Origin: a virus | Reading direction: 5' to 3' (one strand) | IMG/VR virus record: IMGVR_UViG_3300023171_000017 | Location: 1-53,931 of that record | Length of the DNA stretch: 53,931 nucleotides | In this document: positions 20,217 through 29,432 of the stretch, one piece after another | How the letters are laid out: each line of letters begins with the position of its first letter | Numbering within the stretch: position 1 is the stretch's first letter | Made by a program: the position numbers and the translations under genes | Notes under the pieces: generated by a model | The model's input: only the letters and a program-made list of their open reading frames with translations | The model's database searches: none | What the model was told of the DNA's origin: nothing

Positions 20217-20465
20217 TTATAGACCTTTTCCGGCCTTTTGTGCTTCATCTACTGCAATGTCTGTTGCTGCTTTGTTAGCTGCGTCAATAGCAGGGCTAAC
20301 GTTGAATGCGGCTAGTGCACCCGCAACCGCTACTTCAGCTGACCAGAGAGTTACTTCTAGGTCACCGATGATACCGATTGACAATAGGTATGCAATTACA
20401 GGTGTACCCACTGCTGTGAGAATGTAGATTGCAACGCGTAGTTGATATGGAATGTTCAATGTCAT
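20217..20465 (-). CDS. Phage holin-like membrane protein
   Basis: 82 residues. Two transmembrane segments (VAIYILTAVGTPVIAYLLS and VTLWSAEVAVAGALAAF, about 11-50) then a polar Ala/Lys-rich tail (DEAQKAGKGL). This is the common small holin layout of phages of Gram-positive hosts. SD AAAAGGA. Directly upstream of the smaller two-pass gene. Confidence 0.7.
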   Translation of the reverse strand: MTLNIPYQLRVAIYILTAVGTPVIAYLLSIGIIGDLEVTLWSAEVAVAGALAAFNVSPAIDAANKAATDIAVDEAQKAGKGL

Positions 20466-20481
20466 ATTACGTCCTTTTTAT

Positions 20482-21252
20482 TTAAAATAACCCGTTTACA
20501 AACTTTAGAATGCTACTGATTACGCCAGTGTCTTCTTCAGCTGGGGGAGTAGTCGTGTTGTTTGTGGTGTTATTCGTAGTTGAGTTGTTTGTTACAGGTG
20601 CGGGAGTGGTTGTGCGAGATGTATTGTTATTTGTGACAGGGGCTGGGGTAGAGGTTGTTGTGTCAACACCAGTACCAGATTCAAGCAGGTCGATTTTCTT
20701 CTGTAGGTCTTCGATTTGTCGCTTTACGTCTTCTGGTTTCACTACCGCTTCTTGTACTGTGAACGTGACTGTTCGGTTTCGCTCACAGCTGTCACGCCAT
20801 AGAATTACGTCGGTGTAACATACGTCGAAGTTGAGATAACAATCGCGTGGTAGACCATCGAATTGTGTCACGTCAGGGATAACAATCGCGTTGTCACGAG
20901 GTGGGTTTGAACCTTGTGGCCGTGTTGCAGGGATAGAGTCAAGCTGAATTTCTCGTGCGTCTCGACCGTTAGTCGCTTCACAGATGATTGTACGAATGCT
21001 CGTACCTGTTGCGTTATAATGTTTTACCGAACCGCTCTGGAAGACGAGAGTGTCACCAGGATTGTATACAGGCTTATCACCATCGTACATTTTTACGTCA
21101 GTAAGCTCAATTTTCCAGTCTGTCAGCACGTCGATGGGCTTGACTGATAGGTAGAATAGTCCACCGAGGATCACAGCTACGAACGCTATGTTTAGTAGTA
21201 CAAGTGGTCGGTGAGTTATCCAGTTCCACCAGCCGATTAGTTTTAGTCTCAT
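20482..21252 (-). CDS. Membrane-anchored protein with Thr/Asn-rich stalk
   Basis: 256 residues. One N-terminal transmembrane helix (LVLLNIAFVAVILGGLFYLS, about 18-37), a beta-rich ectodomain with four Cys (residues 85-165), a coiled coil (VKRQIEDLQKKIDLLES), then low-complexity repeats with TTTPAPVTNN twice and an amphipathic end SILKFVNGLF. It looks like a surface-exposed anchored protein. Starts within the stop of the upstream gene (TAATG). Role in lysis, exclusion or virion is unclear. Confidence 0.72.
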   Translation of the reverse strand: MRLKLIGWWNWITHRPLVLLNIAFVAVILGGLFYLSVKPIDVLTDWKIELTDVKMYDGDKPVYNPGDTLVFQSGSVKHYNATGTSIRTIICEATNGRDAREIQLDSIPATRPQGSNPPRDNAIVIPDVTQFDGLPRDCYLNFDVCYTDVILWRDSCERNRTVTFTVQEAVVKPEDVKRQIEDLQKKIDLLESGTGVDTTTSTPAPVTNNNTSRTTTPAPVTNNSTTNNTTNNTTTPPAEEDTGVISSILKFVNGLF

Positions 21253-21461
21253 TATAATGTTCCCTTTGCTAAGAAATATATTCCTGCAGCTACTATCGCG
21301 GCCAGCACCACCGTAATAATCCGATTGTTTAATAGTGACGCGAGGGTGATACCACTTTTATTAGCATCAACAAACTGCTTCACTTCCGTGAGCTGTGGAA
21401 TAATAATCTTGTCTTGATTAAACTCAAGCTCGCTGATACGGTCTGTGTTACTTTTTGTCAT
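21252..21461 (-). CDS. Small C-terminal membrane-anchored protein
   Basis: 69 residues: soluble coiled-coil-like N-half (DRISELEFNQDKIIIPQLTE) and a C-terminal transmembrane helix (RIITVVLAAIVAAGIYFLA). Tail-anchored layout. Overlaps the next gene by 1 nt. Confidence 0.7.
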   Translation of the reverse strand: MTKSNTDRISELEFNQDKIIIPQLTEVKQFVDANKSGITLASLLNNRIITVVLAAIVAAGIYFLAKGTL

Positions 21462-21566
21462 TTAATTTACCCCAGCAGTGCTGGTTCTCGCTTTTTCCTA
21501 CTAAAATGGTGCCACTCTTATGTTTGTGTTTGTTCACTCATTATTATAGCGGGAGGTCGGATATAG

Positions 21567-22712
21567 CTAGGCTAGGTGGTCGAGGTGGTGAGAGGGGTTG
21601 TACCAACCATCTGTCTTCAGATCGTGAAGCCGAGAAAGGTAAGCGTCGAACTGTAAAGCGACTGGCTCCAGAGCAAATCGTTCTTGAGCGCGTTTACGAA
21701 TAACACGACGTTGCGCGGTTGTAAAGTTTTCAGCCCTACGTACAGCTTCTAAGAAGTCACCGAATGTATTGCAACGGTAACCGTCTACACCTTGCAGAAC
21801 AGTTTGGGCAAAGATACCGAAGTTTGTAGTGATAACAGGGGTACCAGATAAGAGAGATTCAACGTGGACGTTGCCGCCTGGCTCAAGGTAAGTTGTAGGC
21901 ATAAGCACAGCGTCAGCACGACTCATCAAGCGTCCGCGTTCTTTGACACCGATTGTACCGATGTACTCACCATAACCAGTAAACTCTTGCCCTTCGTTAA
22001 GCTGACCAGCGATAATAAGACGCTTTTCGAGCTTTTCTGCGACCTGTTGAGCGATGTTGTAACCCTTGCGGTCAATCAAACGACCGATGTAGAGAAGATA
22101 ATTACCTTTTTTGTCACCACGCTTCGTAGAGAATGGGAATTGTTCTTTAGGGTGGTAGGGTGGAATCACCGCATCGTAGAACTTTCCGTCGTCATCGTGG
22201 TGTTCACCGTACACATAGTGTTGGTGAGTGATTGATTCAAACACCTTGTATGGTGAATAAACACCCGTATACCCGATAAATAGTTCAGGGGCGATCAGAT
22301 TAGGTAGCGCGTCAGTCACTTGTTTCTGGCAGTAACCAGCTAAAACACCGAACAGAACGTCTTCGTCTGGGTGTTCTTGAATATAATCTTGCAAGAAAGT
22401 GATGGTTCGCTTGTTGTAAAGCTGCCAGTGAGCATCAGAAGGCTCCCACGTCAGGTTGTACATCGTCTTTTTGTACGCGAGCGGGTCACCGAAGAACTTT
22501 TCTTGTTCTTTTTTCGTGATAATCGGGACGTGTTTGTGCCCATCTTCGATAATATCGCATTCTTCACCACCCAAAGTAATGACTTTATAGCCTATGCGAG
22601 CCATCATAATAGCAAAATTGCGCACCTTAGATTGGTACGCGTCGCTGGAGTATTCTGTGGTCAGGTGGGTGTGTGGTAGTCCTGCGACTACGATAGTGAA
22701 TTTATCGCTCAT
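21567..22712 (-). CDS. GT-B family glycosyltransferase (family 4-like)
   Basis: 381 residues, two Rossmann halves. The C-terminal half has YIGRLIDRKGYNIAQQVAEK, LIIAGQ, GVKERGRLMSRADAVLMPT and EPGGNVHVESLLSGTPVITT, the sugar-nucleotide-binding E-x7-E region of GT4 enzymes. It probably transfers a sugar from an activated donor, either to phage DNA, virion protein or host surface. It lies between tail and lysis genes, hinting at virion or surface modification. A TATAAT lies 8 nt before the ATG. Confidence 0.85.
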   Translation of the reverse strand: MSDKFTIVVAGLPHTHLTTEYSSDAYQSKVRNFAIMMARIGYKVITLGGEECDIIEDGHKHVPIITKKEQEKFFGDPLAYKKTMYNLTWEPSDAHWQLYNKRTITFLQDYIQEHPDEDVLFGVLAGYCQKQVTDALPNLIAPELFIGYTGVYSPYKVFESITHQHYVYGEHHDDDGKFYDAVIPPYHPKEQFPFSTKRGDKKGNYLLYIGRLIDRKGYNIAQQVAEKLEKRLIIAGQLNEGQEFTGYGEYIGTIGVKERGRLMSRADAVLMPTTYLEPGGNVHVESLLSGTPVITTNFGIFAQTVLQGVDGYRCNTFGDFLEAVRRAENFTTAQRRVIRKRAQERFALEPVALQFDAYLSRLHDLKTDGWYNPSHHLDHLA

Positions 22713-22746
22713 ATATACTTATTATAATACAGGAAGACCAGTTATG

Positions 22747-23115
22747 CTATTTCGAGCGTGGAATGCGTCCAGCGCGTTCTCCTGAGCTGGCAGGGGCTTT
22801 ATTTCGTTGCATTAGTATACCTTTTCTACGGTTGCATCGTATGTGGGCCAGTGCGAGGTTCGAGTATGAGGAAGTACCACCTCTTGCGAGTGGCTTGATG
22901 TGGTCGACTGAGTACATACCCGTCATAGGTGTCTTGCAGAGATAGCAAAGACGTTTCTGTTCGATTAGCTTCTTGCGTCGCCATGTTTTGAAAGCAGCTG
23001 TAAGTTTCTTGCGCTCGAATGCGGCTCGTCTTGCTTTTATCTGAGACGGGGTGAGCATACCGATGTCACGCTTTTTGCGTTGCACCCATTTAGAGCCAAC
23101 CTTTACCCAGACCAC
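22747..23115 (-). CDS. HNH endonuclease
   Basis: 122 residues, GTG start. Strongly basic N-terminal half. HNH core: C57-x2-C60, SVDHIKPLARGG (D71, H72), SNLALAHIRCN (N86, H91, C94), with Cys-Cys/Cys zinc site. It may be a homing nuclease inserted between tail genes or a packaging-associated HNH; the tight spacing (1 nt after the distal tail gene) fits an established operon member. Confidence 0.87.
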   Translation of the reverse strand: MVWVKVGSKWVQRKKRDIGMLTPSQIKARRAAFERKKLTAAFKTWRRKKLIEQKRLCYLCKTPMTGMYSVDHIKPLARGGTSSYSNLALAHIRCNRRKGILMQRNKAPASSGERAGRIPRSK

Positions 23116-23116
23116 T

Positions 23117-23497
23117 TTAAATCCAAGCGGCTTTTGAAACAGGTACGAGTTGAATCTGAAACTCTTCGAGACGACAGATGGTTACTGCATCAAGGGTTAC
23201 GTCCGCTGCGTAGAACTTTGCAGTCTTCATTGTACGGGTTGCGTTGTCGAAGAACGTCACGTTGAAGTACGGTACGTTTACCGCGTTGAGCAGTTGTTGC
23301 GCTCGTTCAAGTGTCGTTACTGTGATAGTCACGTTCACGTTAGGGAAGATACCGATGAAGTTAGCGACAATGTCACCACTCATATTTCGGTATGCGTCTG
23401 ACCAGAGCTTAGCGTATTGAATCTGCCATGCTTTGATCTCTGCGGTTCCTACCACTACACCGTTAATGGTGATTGGTTGGTCTGGTATGTTAGACAT
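23117..23497 (-). CDS. Minor tail / distal tail protein
   Basis: 126 residues. Opens with DQPITINGVVVGTAEIKAWQ and continues as a beta-rich small protein; this 'ITINGVVV' opening and the place right after the tape measure match small distal-tail (DUF6711-like) proteins of siphoviruses. Overlaps the tape-measure stop by 8 nt; SD AGGAG. Confidence 0.65.
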   Translation of the reverse strand: MSNIPDQPITINGVVVGTAEIKAWQIQYAKLWSDAYRNMSGDIVANFIGIFPNVNVTITVTTLERAQQLLNAVNVPYFNVTFFDNATRTMKTAKFYAADVTLDAVTICRLEEFQIQLVPVSKAAWI

Positions 23498-26400
23498 AAA
23501 TTTGGTTTACTCCTGTCACCATTGTACGGTCGTTAATTGAATTGCTGATTGCACCACCAACTTTGTTACCGTCTAGGTAAACGTTGATGACTGTAGGACC
23601 ATCGCTGCCCTTTGACTGACCGTTTAGCTTAGAAGCAAGTTCGTCGATCCAACCAGTGTTGTTCTCGAGTGGCATTACGGCTTCACGTCCGTCTTCACCG
23701 AACATAGCGAGTGTCGCTTGGTCAACCACGCCACCGCGAGCAAGTCGTGGGATAGATGGGAAGTTTGGTGAAAGACCACCGATACCTGGAATGTTGTCAG
23801 GCACCTTGATCTTGTTGATTGATTTGATGACACCGTTAATTGCGTCAATGATACCGTTGAAGACACCCTTAATCACACCAAGCACACCGCTGAATACGTT
23901 TGTAATAGTGTTCTTTAGGTTGGTGAATACTTGACCGATAGCGGCACTCAATTGGTTGAACGCGTTAGAGATAGGTGCAATAACGTTGTTGTAGATCCAG
24001 TTGAAGATTGGTGACATCACGCTGACGATTCGGCTGAAGATGCCGCTCGCTACGCTTACGATACCGTTCCATAGACCTGAGAATGCACCTGCGACAGGGT
24101 CGATAATCTTTGTCTTAATCCAGTTGAAGAACGGTGCTAAGAATGCCATCACTGAGTTGAACCCGTTGGTAACACCCGTAACGATACCCTGCCATAGACC
24201 AACAAAGAAGTTAGCGACTGGCGTGATTACGTTTACGAATACCCAGTTTGCGAAGATACTGATTACTTGAGTGATGAGTGACCAAGCAAGAATGAATGCG
24301 TCTGAGATGCCCATCCACAAGTTACCAAAGAACTGACCGAGTGGGGTGATAACGTTCGTCATAACCCAAGCAGGGACTGCCATTAGTGTGTTGAAGATAG
24401 TTGCTACAACCGCGACAATCAAGACTACGATTGAAGCGAAGATTTGCGGGATAGGACCGAATGCACCGTTAAGCGCTAGCATAAATACGTCACCGATTTG
24501 TTGACCGAGCGTAGTGAAGAAGTTCACGATACCTGTGAAGACACCAGTGAACCACTTAGACACAGCTTCCCAGTTGAAGATAAGCGCGATGATTGCTGTT
24601 AGCGCAAGACCGATTGCAAGACCGATTGGCCCAAATAGTTTAGCGACGTTCGCACCGATTGTCAGCACAGCTCGCAAGATACCAGGCAGTGCTCGCAGAA
24701 TGATTGGACCGATAGTCACGAATGCTCTACCGATAGCAGGCAAGATACCGTTGAATGCGGCAGCGATTCTAGGGCCCATAGTCGCGAATAGCTGAGCAAT
24801 CATACCAGGGAGGCTTCTGAGTGCTGTCATTGCGAGACCAGGGAGAGTTTTGAAGAACCCGATGAACTTAGAACCGAATGTTGCTAGACCAGCAATAATC
24901 TTGTCCCATGTTGCAGGTGCAAACATCTTGATAAGTTGAAGAATACCAGCGATGACCGCTGCAGGGATAATTAAGAAGTCCCACCAGTTCGCTTTAGGGG
25001 TAAGACCTTCAAGACCCTTGAGCATTGAGCTTAGTTGGTCTTTGAGCTTGTTGAAGTCAGGGAGTTTAGGAGGTGTGATACCAAGGTCACCAAGACCACC
25101 ACCACCGCCACCCGCACCAGCGTCGGCTGCTGTAGGGCTGTTGATGACGTTCATCTTGTCGAATGCGGCAAGTTGCTTAGTAGCTTTCTTGGCTGCGTCA
25201 CCAGCACCACCGAGGGCACCAGTCACGTCGTTAATACCACCAGTAGTATCTTCAGTTGAAACCGCGATACTGTCGAAGATGTCTGAGAGACCCGCGATTG
25301 GTGAGGTTGAAACCTTTTGACCGAATAGACCGCTGATTACTGCGATAAGTGCAACGATACCAGCGATAACGATAACGATTCTACCCGCTGTAGAAGCGAG
25401 CGCGAGAGCGAATACCTGTACCGCTTTAGCTGCCGCTAGAACGACTGGGGTAAGCGCAAGACCGACACCGATGAAGATTGCTGTGAGCGTGATAGCTTGC
25501 GTCAGGTTAGGGCCCAAGAAGTTAGCGATTGAAGTCGCCATCTGGATAAGGAAGTTGATTGTGAATAGGATTGCTCGTGCGAGGTTCAAGAATAGCTGTG
25601 TAGCTATGATGAGTGCAGGTGCGATACCTTGACCGAGCACCTGTAGCAACGTCTGGAAGTTAGCGAGAAGGTCGATGAATAGGCTCTTGTTTTGTTGAAC
25701 GAACTGAACGACAAGACCGAACATAACCGCAAGTGCTTGTTGTACTTCTTTAGATGAAGCGACCAACGCTGCGAAGAGACCGACGATAAGACCAGTGCCG
25801 TAACCAATTTCACCAATCAAGTTACCAATGAACGGAATACGTGAGATAAGGTCTGAAGCAAATGCCAAGAACAAACCGCTCATAATAGCGATAACTTGTG
25901 GGTATTGGTTTAGAAGTGTCAGCAGGTTACCAACTGCGGTACCGATAGCTTCAAACACCTTAACGGTGATAGGGTTTTCTACGAATGAAAGAATGCTCGT
26001 AAGTAGTACTTTAAGTCGAGCGTATAGACCTTCTGTTGCCGCGATCATACCCTTTTGGGTAACGGTAACACCGAAGAACGCCATACCGACACGCTTCAAG
26101 TTGTCTTGCAAGTTGTTCATAATACCAGCGAATGTAGAAGACTGCTTAATCGCACCTTCGAAGGCGGTACCACCTGCTTTAGTCAGGTTGTTCAATGCTT
26201 TGACGATAACTTCAGATGTTACTGAACCATCACCGAATGCGCCACGAACTTCACCTGCGCTCTTGCCCATTGCTTCACCGATTGCTGAGATGAACCCAGG
26301 GAGTGAGTTTTGAATCTGCAAGAAGTCAGTACCAGTAGCTTTACCAGCACCGAAGATTTGAGAGAGCACGTAGTAGAAACGGTCTAGTTGGTCAGATGAA

Positions 26401-27371
26401 GCACCAAATGCACCACCAATGTCTGAGACACGTTGAATAACACCGAACGCTTGTTGACCGCTAAGACCTACTGATACGAGCTTTTGTTCGTATGCGATAA
26501 GACTAGAGGTGTCGTATGGTGTTGCGTTTGCGTATGTGAAGAGGTTGTAGATTGCTTCACCAGCTGCTTCAGTACTCTTTAGCAGGCTTTCAAGACCGAG
26601 TTGCGCAGACTCGATAAGTGAAACAGTTTTCAGGATAGGGATTGTTGAGAAAGCCGCGACTGCAGCTGCGATACCAAGACCCATACGGCTAATGTCGCCA
26701 GTTGACTTGCGTACGCTGTTACCGAAGTCAAGAACGCTCTTGCTTTGTTGCGAGAAGTCTTGCTTGTGAATCTTGTCTAGTGCTGACTTTGTACCATCGA
26801 GTGCCGCGCTCAGACGAGAAGTAGACTTCTCTGATTCTGTTGACGCTTCGTCGATTTGCTTGATACCAGCCGCAAGGGTAGGTGCAACGCTTGCAAGCCC
26901 ACCGAATTGTTGCCCGAGGTCTGTACCCATTGAGCGACCAGCTTTTTCAAGAGCGGCACGTTGAGTGTCAGCCCAGGTTGCAGTGATTGCGCCAGCAGTA
27001 GCGGCATCTGCACCAGTTCGCATAAGAGTTTGTCGGTAAGTGTCAGCGGTTCGGTTCAGCGTTTTGTATTGCTGATCCATCTTTTGCAGTTCGTTTGCTA
27101 GTTGCGATTGTTGTTTCGCGTAGGCAGCGACGTTCTGCACGTTGAAGGCGTTTTGAGTGCCCTTTTGAACGTTGTTAAGGCCTTTGTTGATTGCTTCGAG
27201 GTTCTTAGCGAACGTCGCAGTGAGTGCATCAGCAGAGCCCTTAAAAGCGTTCGTTAATGCGCGGTCGACACTCTTACCAGTTTGCTCTGCTTGCTTTTGT
27301 ACAGATGCCAATTCAGACTTGAGCTTGCTCGCGTCACCAGTTAGAAGATATTTGATTTCTCGGTCGTTCAT
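23490..27371 (-). CDS. Tail tape measure protein
   Basis: 1293 residues. N-terminal coiled coil (to about 215), then the tape-measure core with LDFGNSVRKSTGDISRMGLG and LQIQNSLPGFISAIGEAMG. A long hydrophobic and Gly-rich middle follows, with three or more degenerate W-repeats (NWVFVNVITPVANFFVGLWQ, NWIKTKIIDPVAGAFSGLWN). The C-terminus ARGGVVDQATLAMFGEDGRE...VMPLE is a typical tape-measure ending. It sets tail length; about 190 nm if 0.15 nm per residue holds. Its ATG overlaps the chaperone stop (ATGA). Confidence 0.95.
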   Translation of the reverse strand: MNDREIKYLLTGDASKLKSELASVQKQAEQTGKSVDRALTNAFKGSADALTATFAKNLEAINKGLNNVQKGTQNAFNVQNVAAYAKQQSQLANELQKMDQQYKTLNRTADTYRQTLMRTGADAATAGAITATWADTQRAALEKAGRSMGTDLGQQFGGLASVAPTLAAGIKQIDEASTESEKSTSRLSAALDGTKSALDKIHKQDFSQQSKSVLDFGNSVRKSTGDISRMGLGIAAAVAAFSTIPILKTVSLIESAQLGLESLLKSTEAAGEAIYNLFTYANATPYDTSSLIAYEQKLVSVGLSGQQAFGVIQRVSDIGGAFGASSDQLDRFYYVLSQIFGAGKATGTDFLQIQNSLPGFISAIGEAMGKSAGEVRGAFGDGSVTSEVIVKALNNLTKAGGTAFEGAIKQSSTFAGIMNNLQDNLKRVGMAFFGVTVTQKGMIAATEGLYARLKVLLTSILSFVENPITVKVFEAIGTAVGNLLTLLNQYPQVIAIMSGLFLAFASDLISRIPFIGNLIGEIGYGTGLIVGLFAALVASSKEVQQALAVMFGLVVQFVQQNKSLFIDLLANFQTLLQVLGQGIAPALIIATQLFLNLARAILFTINFLIQMATSIANFLGPNLTQAITLTAIFIGVGLALTPVVLAAAKAVQVFALALASTAGRIVIVIAGIVALIAVISGLFGQKVSTSPIAGLSDIFDSIAVSTEDTTGGINDVTGALGGAGDAAKKATKQLAAFDKMNVINSPTAADAGAGGGGGGLGDLGITPPKLPDFNKLKDQLSSMLKGLEGLTPKANWWDFLIIPAAVIAGILQLIKMFAPATWDKIIAGLATFGSKFIGFFKTLPGLAMTALRSLPGMIAQLFATMGPRIAAAFNGILPAIGRAFVTIGPIILRALPGILRAVLTIGANVAKLFGPIGLAIGLALTAIIALIFNWEAVSKWFTGVFTGIVNFFTTLGQQIGDVFMLALNGAFGPIPQIFASIVVLIVAVVATIFNTLMAVPAWVMTNVITPLGQFFGNLWMGISDAFILAWSLITQVISIFANWVFVNVITPVANFFVGLWQGIVTGVTNGFNSVMAFLAPFFNWIKTKIIDPVAGAFSGLWNGIVSVASGIFSRIVSVMSPIFNWIYNNVIAPISNAFNQLSAAIGQVFTNLKNTITNVFSGVLGVIKGVFNGIIDAINGVIKSINKIKVPDNIPGIGGLSPNFPSIPRLARGGVVDQATLAMFGEDGREAVMPLENNTGWIDELASKLNGQSKGSDGPTVINVYLDGNKVGGAISNSINDRTMVTGVNQIYV

Positions 27372-27685
27372 ATTTCGATCAGTTTTTTGTATTCGTCGAT
27401 TAGTTTCTTGATTGATTCACCCTTTTTAGAGTGAGGTGCTGCGGCAATCTGTACGTGGTTGATGTACTCGACTGCTTTCTGCTGATGAGCTGTCTTGATT
27501 AGCAAGTTGACATCTCGAGCAGGCATCTGTTCAACGTCCTCGAGCTTATATTGCGGATAATAGTAACAGACCAGCGCATAAGTTCGTCGGTTACTGTTAC
27601 TATCATCATCGCTTTGGGGGTTTTTGTTTTTGACTGAACCACCGTTTGCACTGATTGATACAGGTGCTTTAGGTGCGGTAGCCAT
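27368..27685 (-). CDS. Tail assembly chaperone, second (T-like) part
   Basis: 105 residues. The segment YYPQYKLEDVEQMPARDVNLLIKTAHQQ and IAAAPHSKKGE is typical of the second tail assembly chaperone of actinophages and Gram-positive phages. It is normally fused to the first part by a -1 frameshift. Here it is in the SAME frame as the upstream gene, separated only by TAA-AAA before the ATG. No SD is visible. It binds the tape measure during tail assembly. Confidence 0.82.
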   Translation of the reverse strand: MATAPKAPVSISANGGSVKNKNPQSDDDSNSNRRTYALVCYYYPQYKLEDVEQMPARDVNLLIKTAHQQKAVEYINHVQIAAAPHSKKGESIKKLIDEYKKLIEI

Positions 27686-27688
27686 TTT

Positions 27689-27997
27689 TTATTGTGCTGA
27701 AAGTTCTTTTTCAGTCATTTTGTTAAAGGCTTGTAGAACATTGATTGGTGAAGCGTCGAGTGCTTCTTCAATTGATGTCTTGTGGTCTACTGGGCTGATA
27801 AGGCTGTACACGAATTGTTGCATCTTCTCTGAGACTGCTTGTTTTTCTTCGTCTGTGCTTGCGCCTTCTAGTTCTTTTTGGATAGCTTGGTTAGCTTTCA
27901 ATTCAGACACCAATGGTCGTCGAAAATCGTATACTTTACCGTCGATCTCGAATGCGAACGATTTGCTGATATTGTCTGATAGATTGTACTGTGACAT
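27689..27997 (-). CDS. Tail assembly chaperone, first (G-like) part
   Basis: 102 residues, acidic and helical (SELKANQAIQKELEGASTDE...), immediately upstream of the tape-measure chaperone partner. SD AAAGGAGA is strong. It ends ...SAQ-TAA; the following in-frame AAA-ATG begins the second chaperone, so the fused product would need stop readthrough rather than frameshifting, or the two are made separately. Confidence 0.82.
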   Translation of the reverse strand: MSQYNLSDNISKSFAFEIDGKVYDFRRPLVSELKANQAIQKELEGASTDEEKQAVSEKMQQFVYSLISPVDHKTSIEEALDASPINVLQAFNKMTEKELSAQ

Positions 27998-28052
27998 CTT
28001 GTGTTAGTCTCCTTTGGACTTATTTGTATTTCACCTCTAATTATATAGATTT

Positions 28053-28094
28053 GATAAAAACAGCACCCCCGATAGCGCAATGCCATCGAGGGTG
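28053..28094 (-). terminator. Intrinsic terminator after the major tail protein
   Basis: Minus strand CACCC-TCGAT... / ATCG-GGGGTG hairpin (28094-28064) then CTGTTTTTAT. It would reduce expression of the chaperone-tape measure operon relative to the tail tube, as is common. Confidence 0.8.
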
Positions 28095-28119
28095 AGTGTT
28101 CGATTGTCGATAACTAAGA

Positions 28120-28620
28120 TTAGCTGTCGACGGTAGTGTCGCCACCACCAAGAATCTGTGCAACTGCTTCGCCTTGGCCAGGTTGACCTGTGAATGCTAC
28201 AGTAATTGTAAGCAATGCACCGTCTTGCATGTCGATTGAGCTTAGTGTTGCCACTGCGCTGTTGATTCGAACTGCGAGGTTACCAGTACAGTCAAGGATG
28301 TCGAGGTCGTTCGCGATGTCTTCTTCAGAACATGCAGCAGGAACGATGTCGATAGCACCATCAGCGTTAGTAACTTCTTGACCTGTTGAGAGAATCTCAC
28401 CGTTGGCTTTGAAGTATTGTGGAAGTACGGCTGCAACTGCTGAAGGGGTTAGCCCACGTAGTTGAAGCTCTACAGATGCTTTAATACCTGTAGTAATGGT
28501 TGATGTACGACCGTCAATTGTTGTGTAATCGTTAGATGTCACGTCAAAAGATGGGCTGTAATCCATAACGTCGGTAATGGTTGTCGCACCAAATCGTACA
28601 GTGAAAGGACCTTTAAACAT
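28120..28620 (-). CDS. Major tail tube protein
   Basis: 166 residues, beta-rich and Thr/Ser/Ala-rich (FTVRFGATTITDVMDYSPSF...), ending in a flexible LGGGDTTVDS tail. Position between connectors and chaperones and isolated by a terminator fit the tail tube gene. SD AAGGAAA. Confidence 0.82.
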   Translation of the reverse strand: MFKGPFTVRFGATTITDVMDYSPSFDVTSNDYTTIDGRTSTITTGIKASVELQLRGLTPSAVAAVLPQYFKANGEILSTGQEVTNADGAIDIVPAACSEEDIANDLDILDCTGNLAVRINSAVATLSSIDMQDGALLTITVAFTGQPGQGEAVAQILGGGDTTVDS

Positions 28621-28637
28621 ATTTTTGTGTTTCCTTA

Positions 28638-29069
28638 TTAACTTTCTATATTTGGCGCGCTATTAGGCGCTCTGTATAATTGAACATTTACAGTGAGCAA
28701 GCCAGTTTGTAGTTCTTCTGTATCAATATCTTGACTTGAAGCAAACTGTGCAGTTGACACGTAATCGACATCAAAACCTTCGAGGTAGAAGCAATCTTTA
28801 GCGTTCAATCGTTCTTCGAGGTTGAATAGGTTTCTATCAACGTCTTTGTTCGATGTGTTACGGTATTGTACCTGTATTAGGTACTGCTTCACCACTTCTC
28901 CAGTGATGAGTCTTCGCACTATCTGACCACCGTTGGTCGTGACGACGTAGCTATCTGCTCGGGCTTTGAGCGGTATTCGGTTGATAAAGATATTATTACC
29001 GAATGCGCCATACCCTTCGATTTCTAGCCATTGTACAAATGAATCTGATACGGTTACTGGGTCTGTCAT
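28638..29069 (-). CDS. Tail terminator / head-tail connector protein
   Basis: 143 residues. Order after the gp10-like protein and before the tube, and the sequence with IFINRIPLKARADSYVVTTN and LEERLNAKDCFYLEGF, match minor capsid/tail terminator proteins that cap the tube. ATG overlaps the previous stop. Confidence 0.75.
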   Translation of the reverse strand: MTDPVTVSDSFVQWLEIEGYGAFGNNIFINRIPLKARADSYVVTTNGGQIVRRLITGEVVKQYLIQVQYRNTSNKDVDRNLFNLEERLNAKDCFYLEGFDVDYVSTAQFASSQDIDTEELQTGLLTVNVQLYRAPNSAPNIES

Positions 29070-29431
29070 ATCGCGTCCATCATTGTTATGTCTAGTATAA
29101 TCATAGCTTCGTCACCTCGTGCCACCTTGTTGATAGCGTTCTTCGCAAAGTCTTTACCCGTACCAGGAGTTGTGTACCTGTGGATCGGGGTTCCGTCTGA
29201 TGCGACACCTTCTTCTTGGTCACCTGCGTATGGTTCTGACCACTCAACTGAAACTTGGCGTTGGCCAGCTCGTGTTGGGTGTGCAGAGTCACGTAGGGCA
29301 CCAGTCTTCTTTGGCGTATTCGGTTCAGCTGTTCGTATGACCGCTTCTGCGATCTGCACGAGGGCTACCCCGAAGTGGTTGTCGATACTATCACCGATAA
29401 CCTGCGCGTTGATGTTTTTCACTAGCGGCAT
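29066..29431 (-). CDS. HK97 gp10-like head-tail joining protein
   Basis: 121 residues. EAVIRTAEPNTPKKTGALRDS is the signature of the gp10-like family, with WSEPYAGDQEEG and GTGKDFAKNAINKV downstream. It helps join head and tail. Starts 1 nt from the upstream gene's stop. Confidence 0.85.
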   Translation of the reverse strand: MPLVKNINAQVIGDSIDNHFGVALVQIAEAVIRTAEPNTPKKTGALRDSAHPTRAGQRQVSVEWSEPYAGDQEEGVASDGTPIHRYTTPGTGKDFAKNAINKVARGDEAMIILDITMMDAI

Positions 29432-29432
29432 A

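Noticed and set aside
24001-26313. Plus-strand ORFs of 89-161 codons opposite the tape measure
   Set aside because: Antisense shadows of the long leftward gene; repetitive composition mirrors it.
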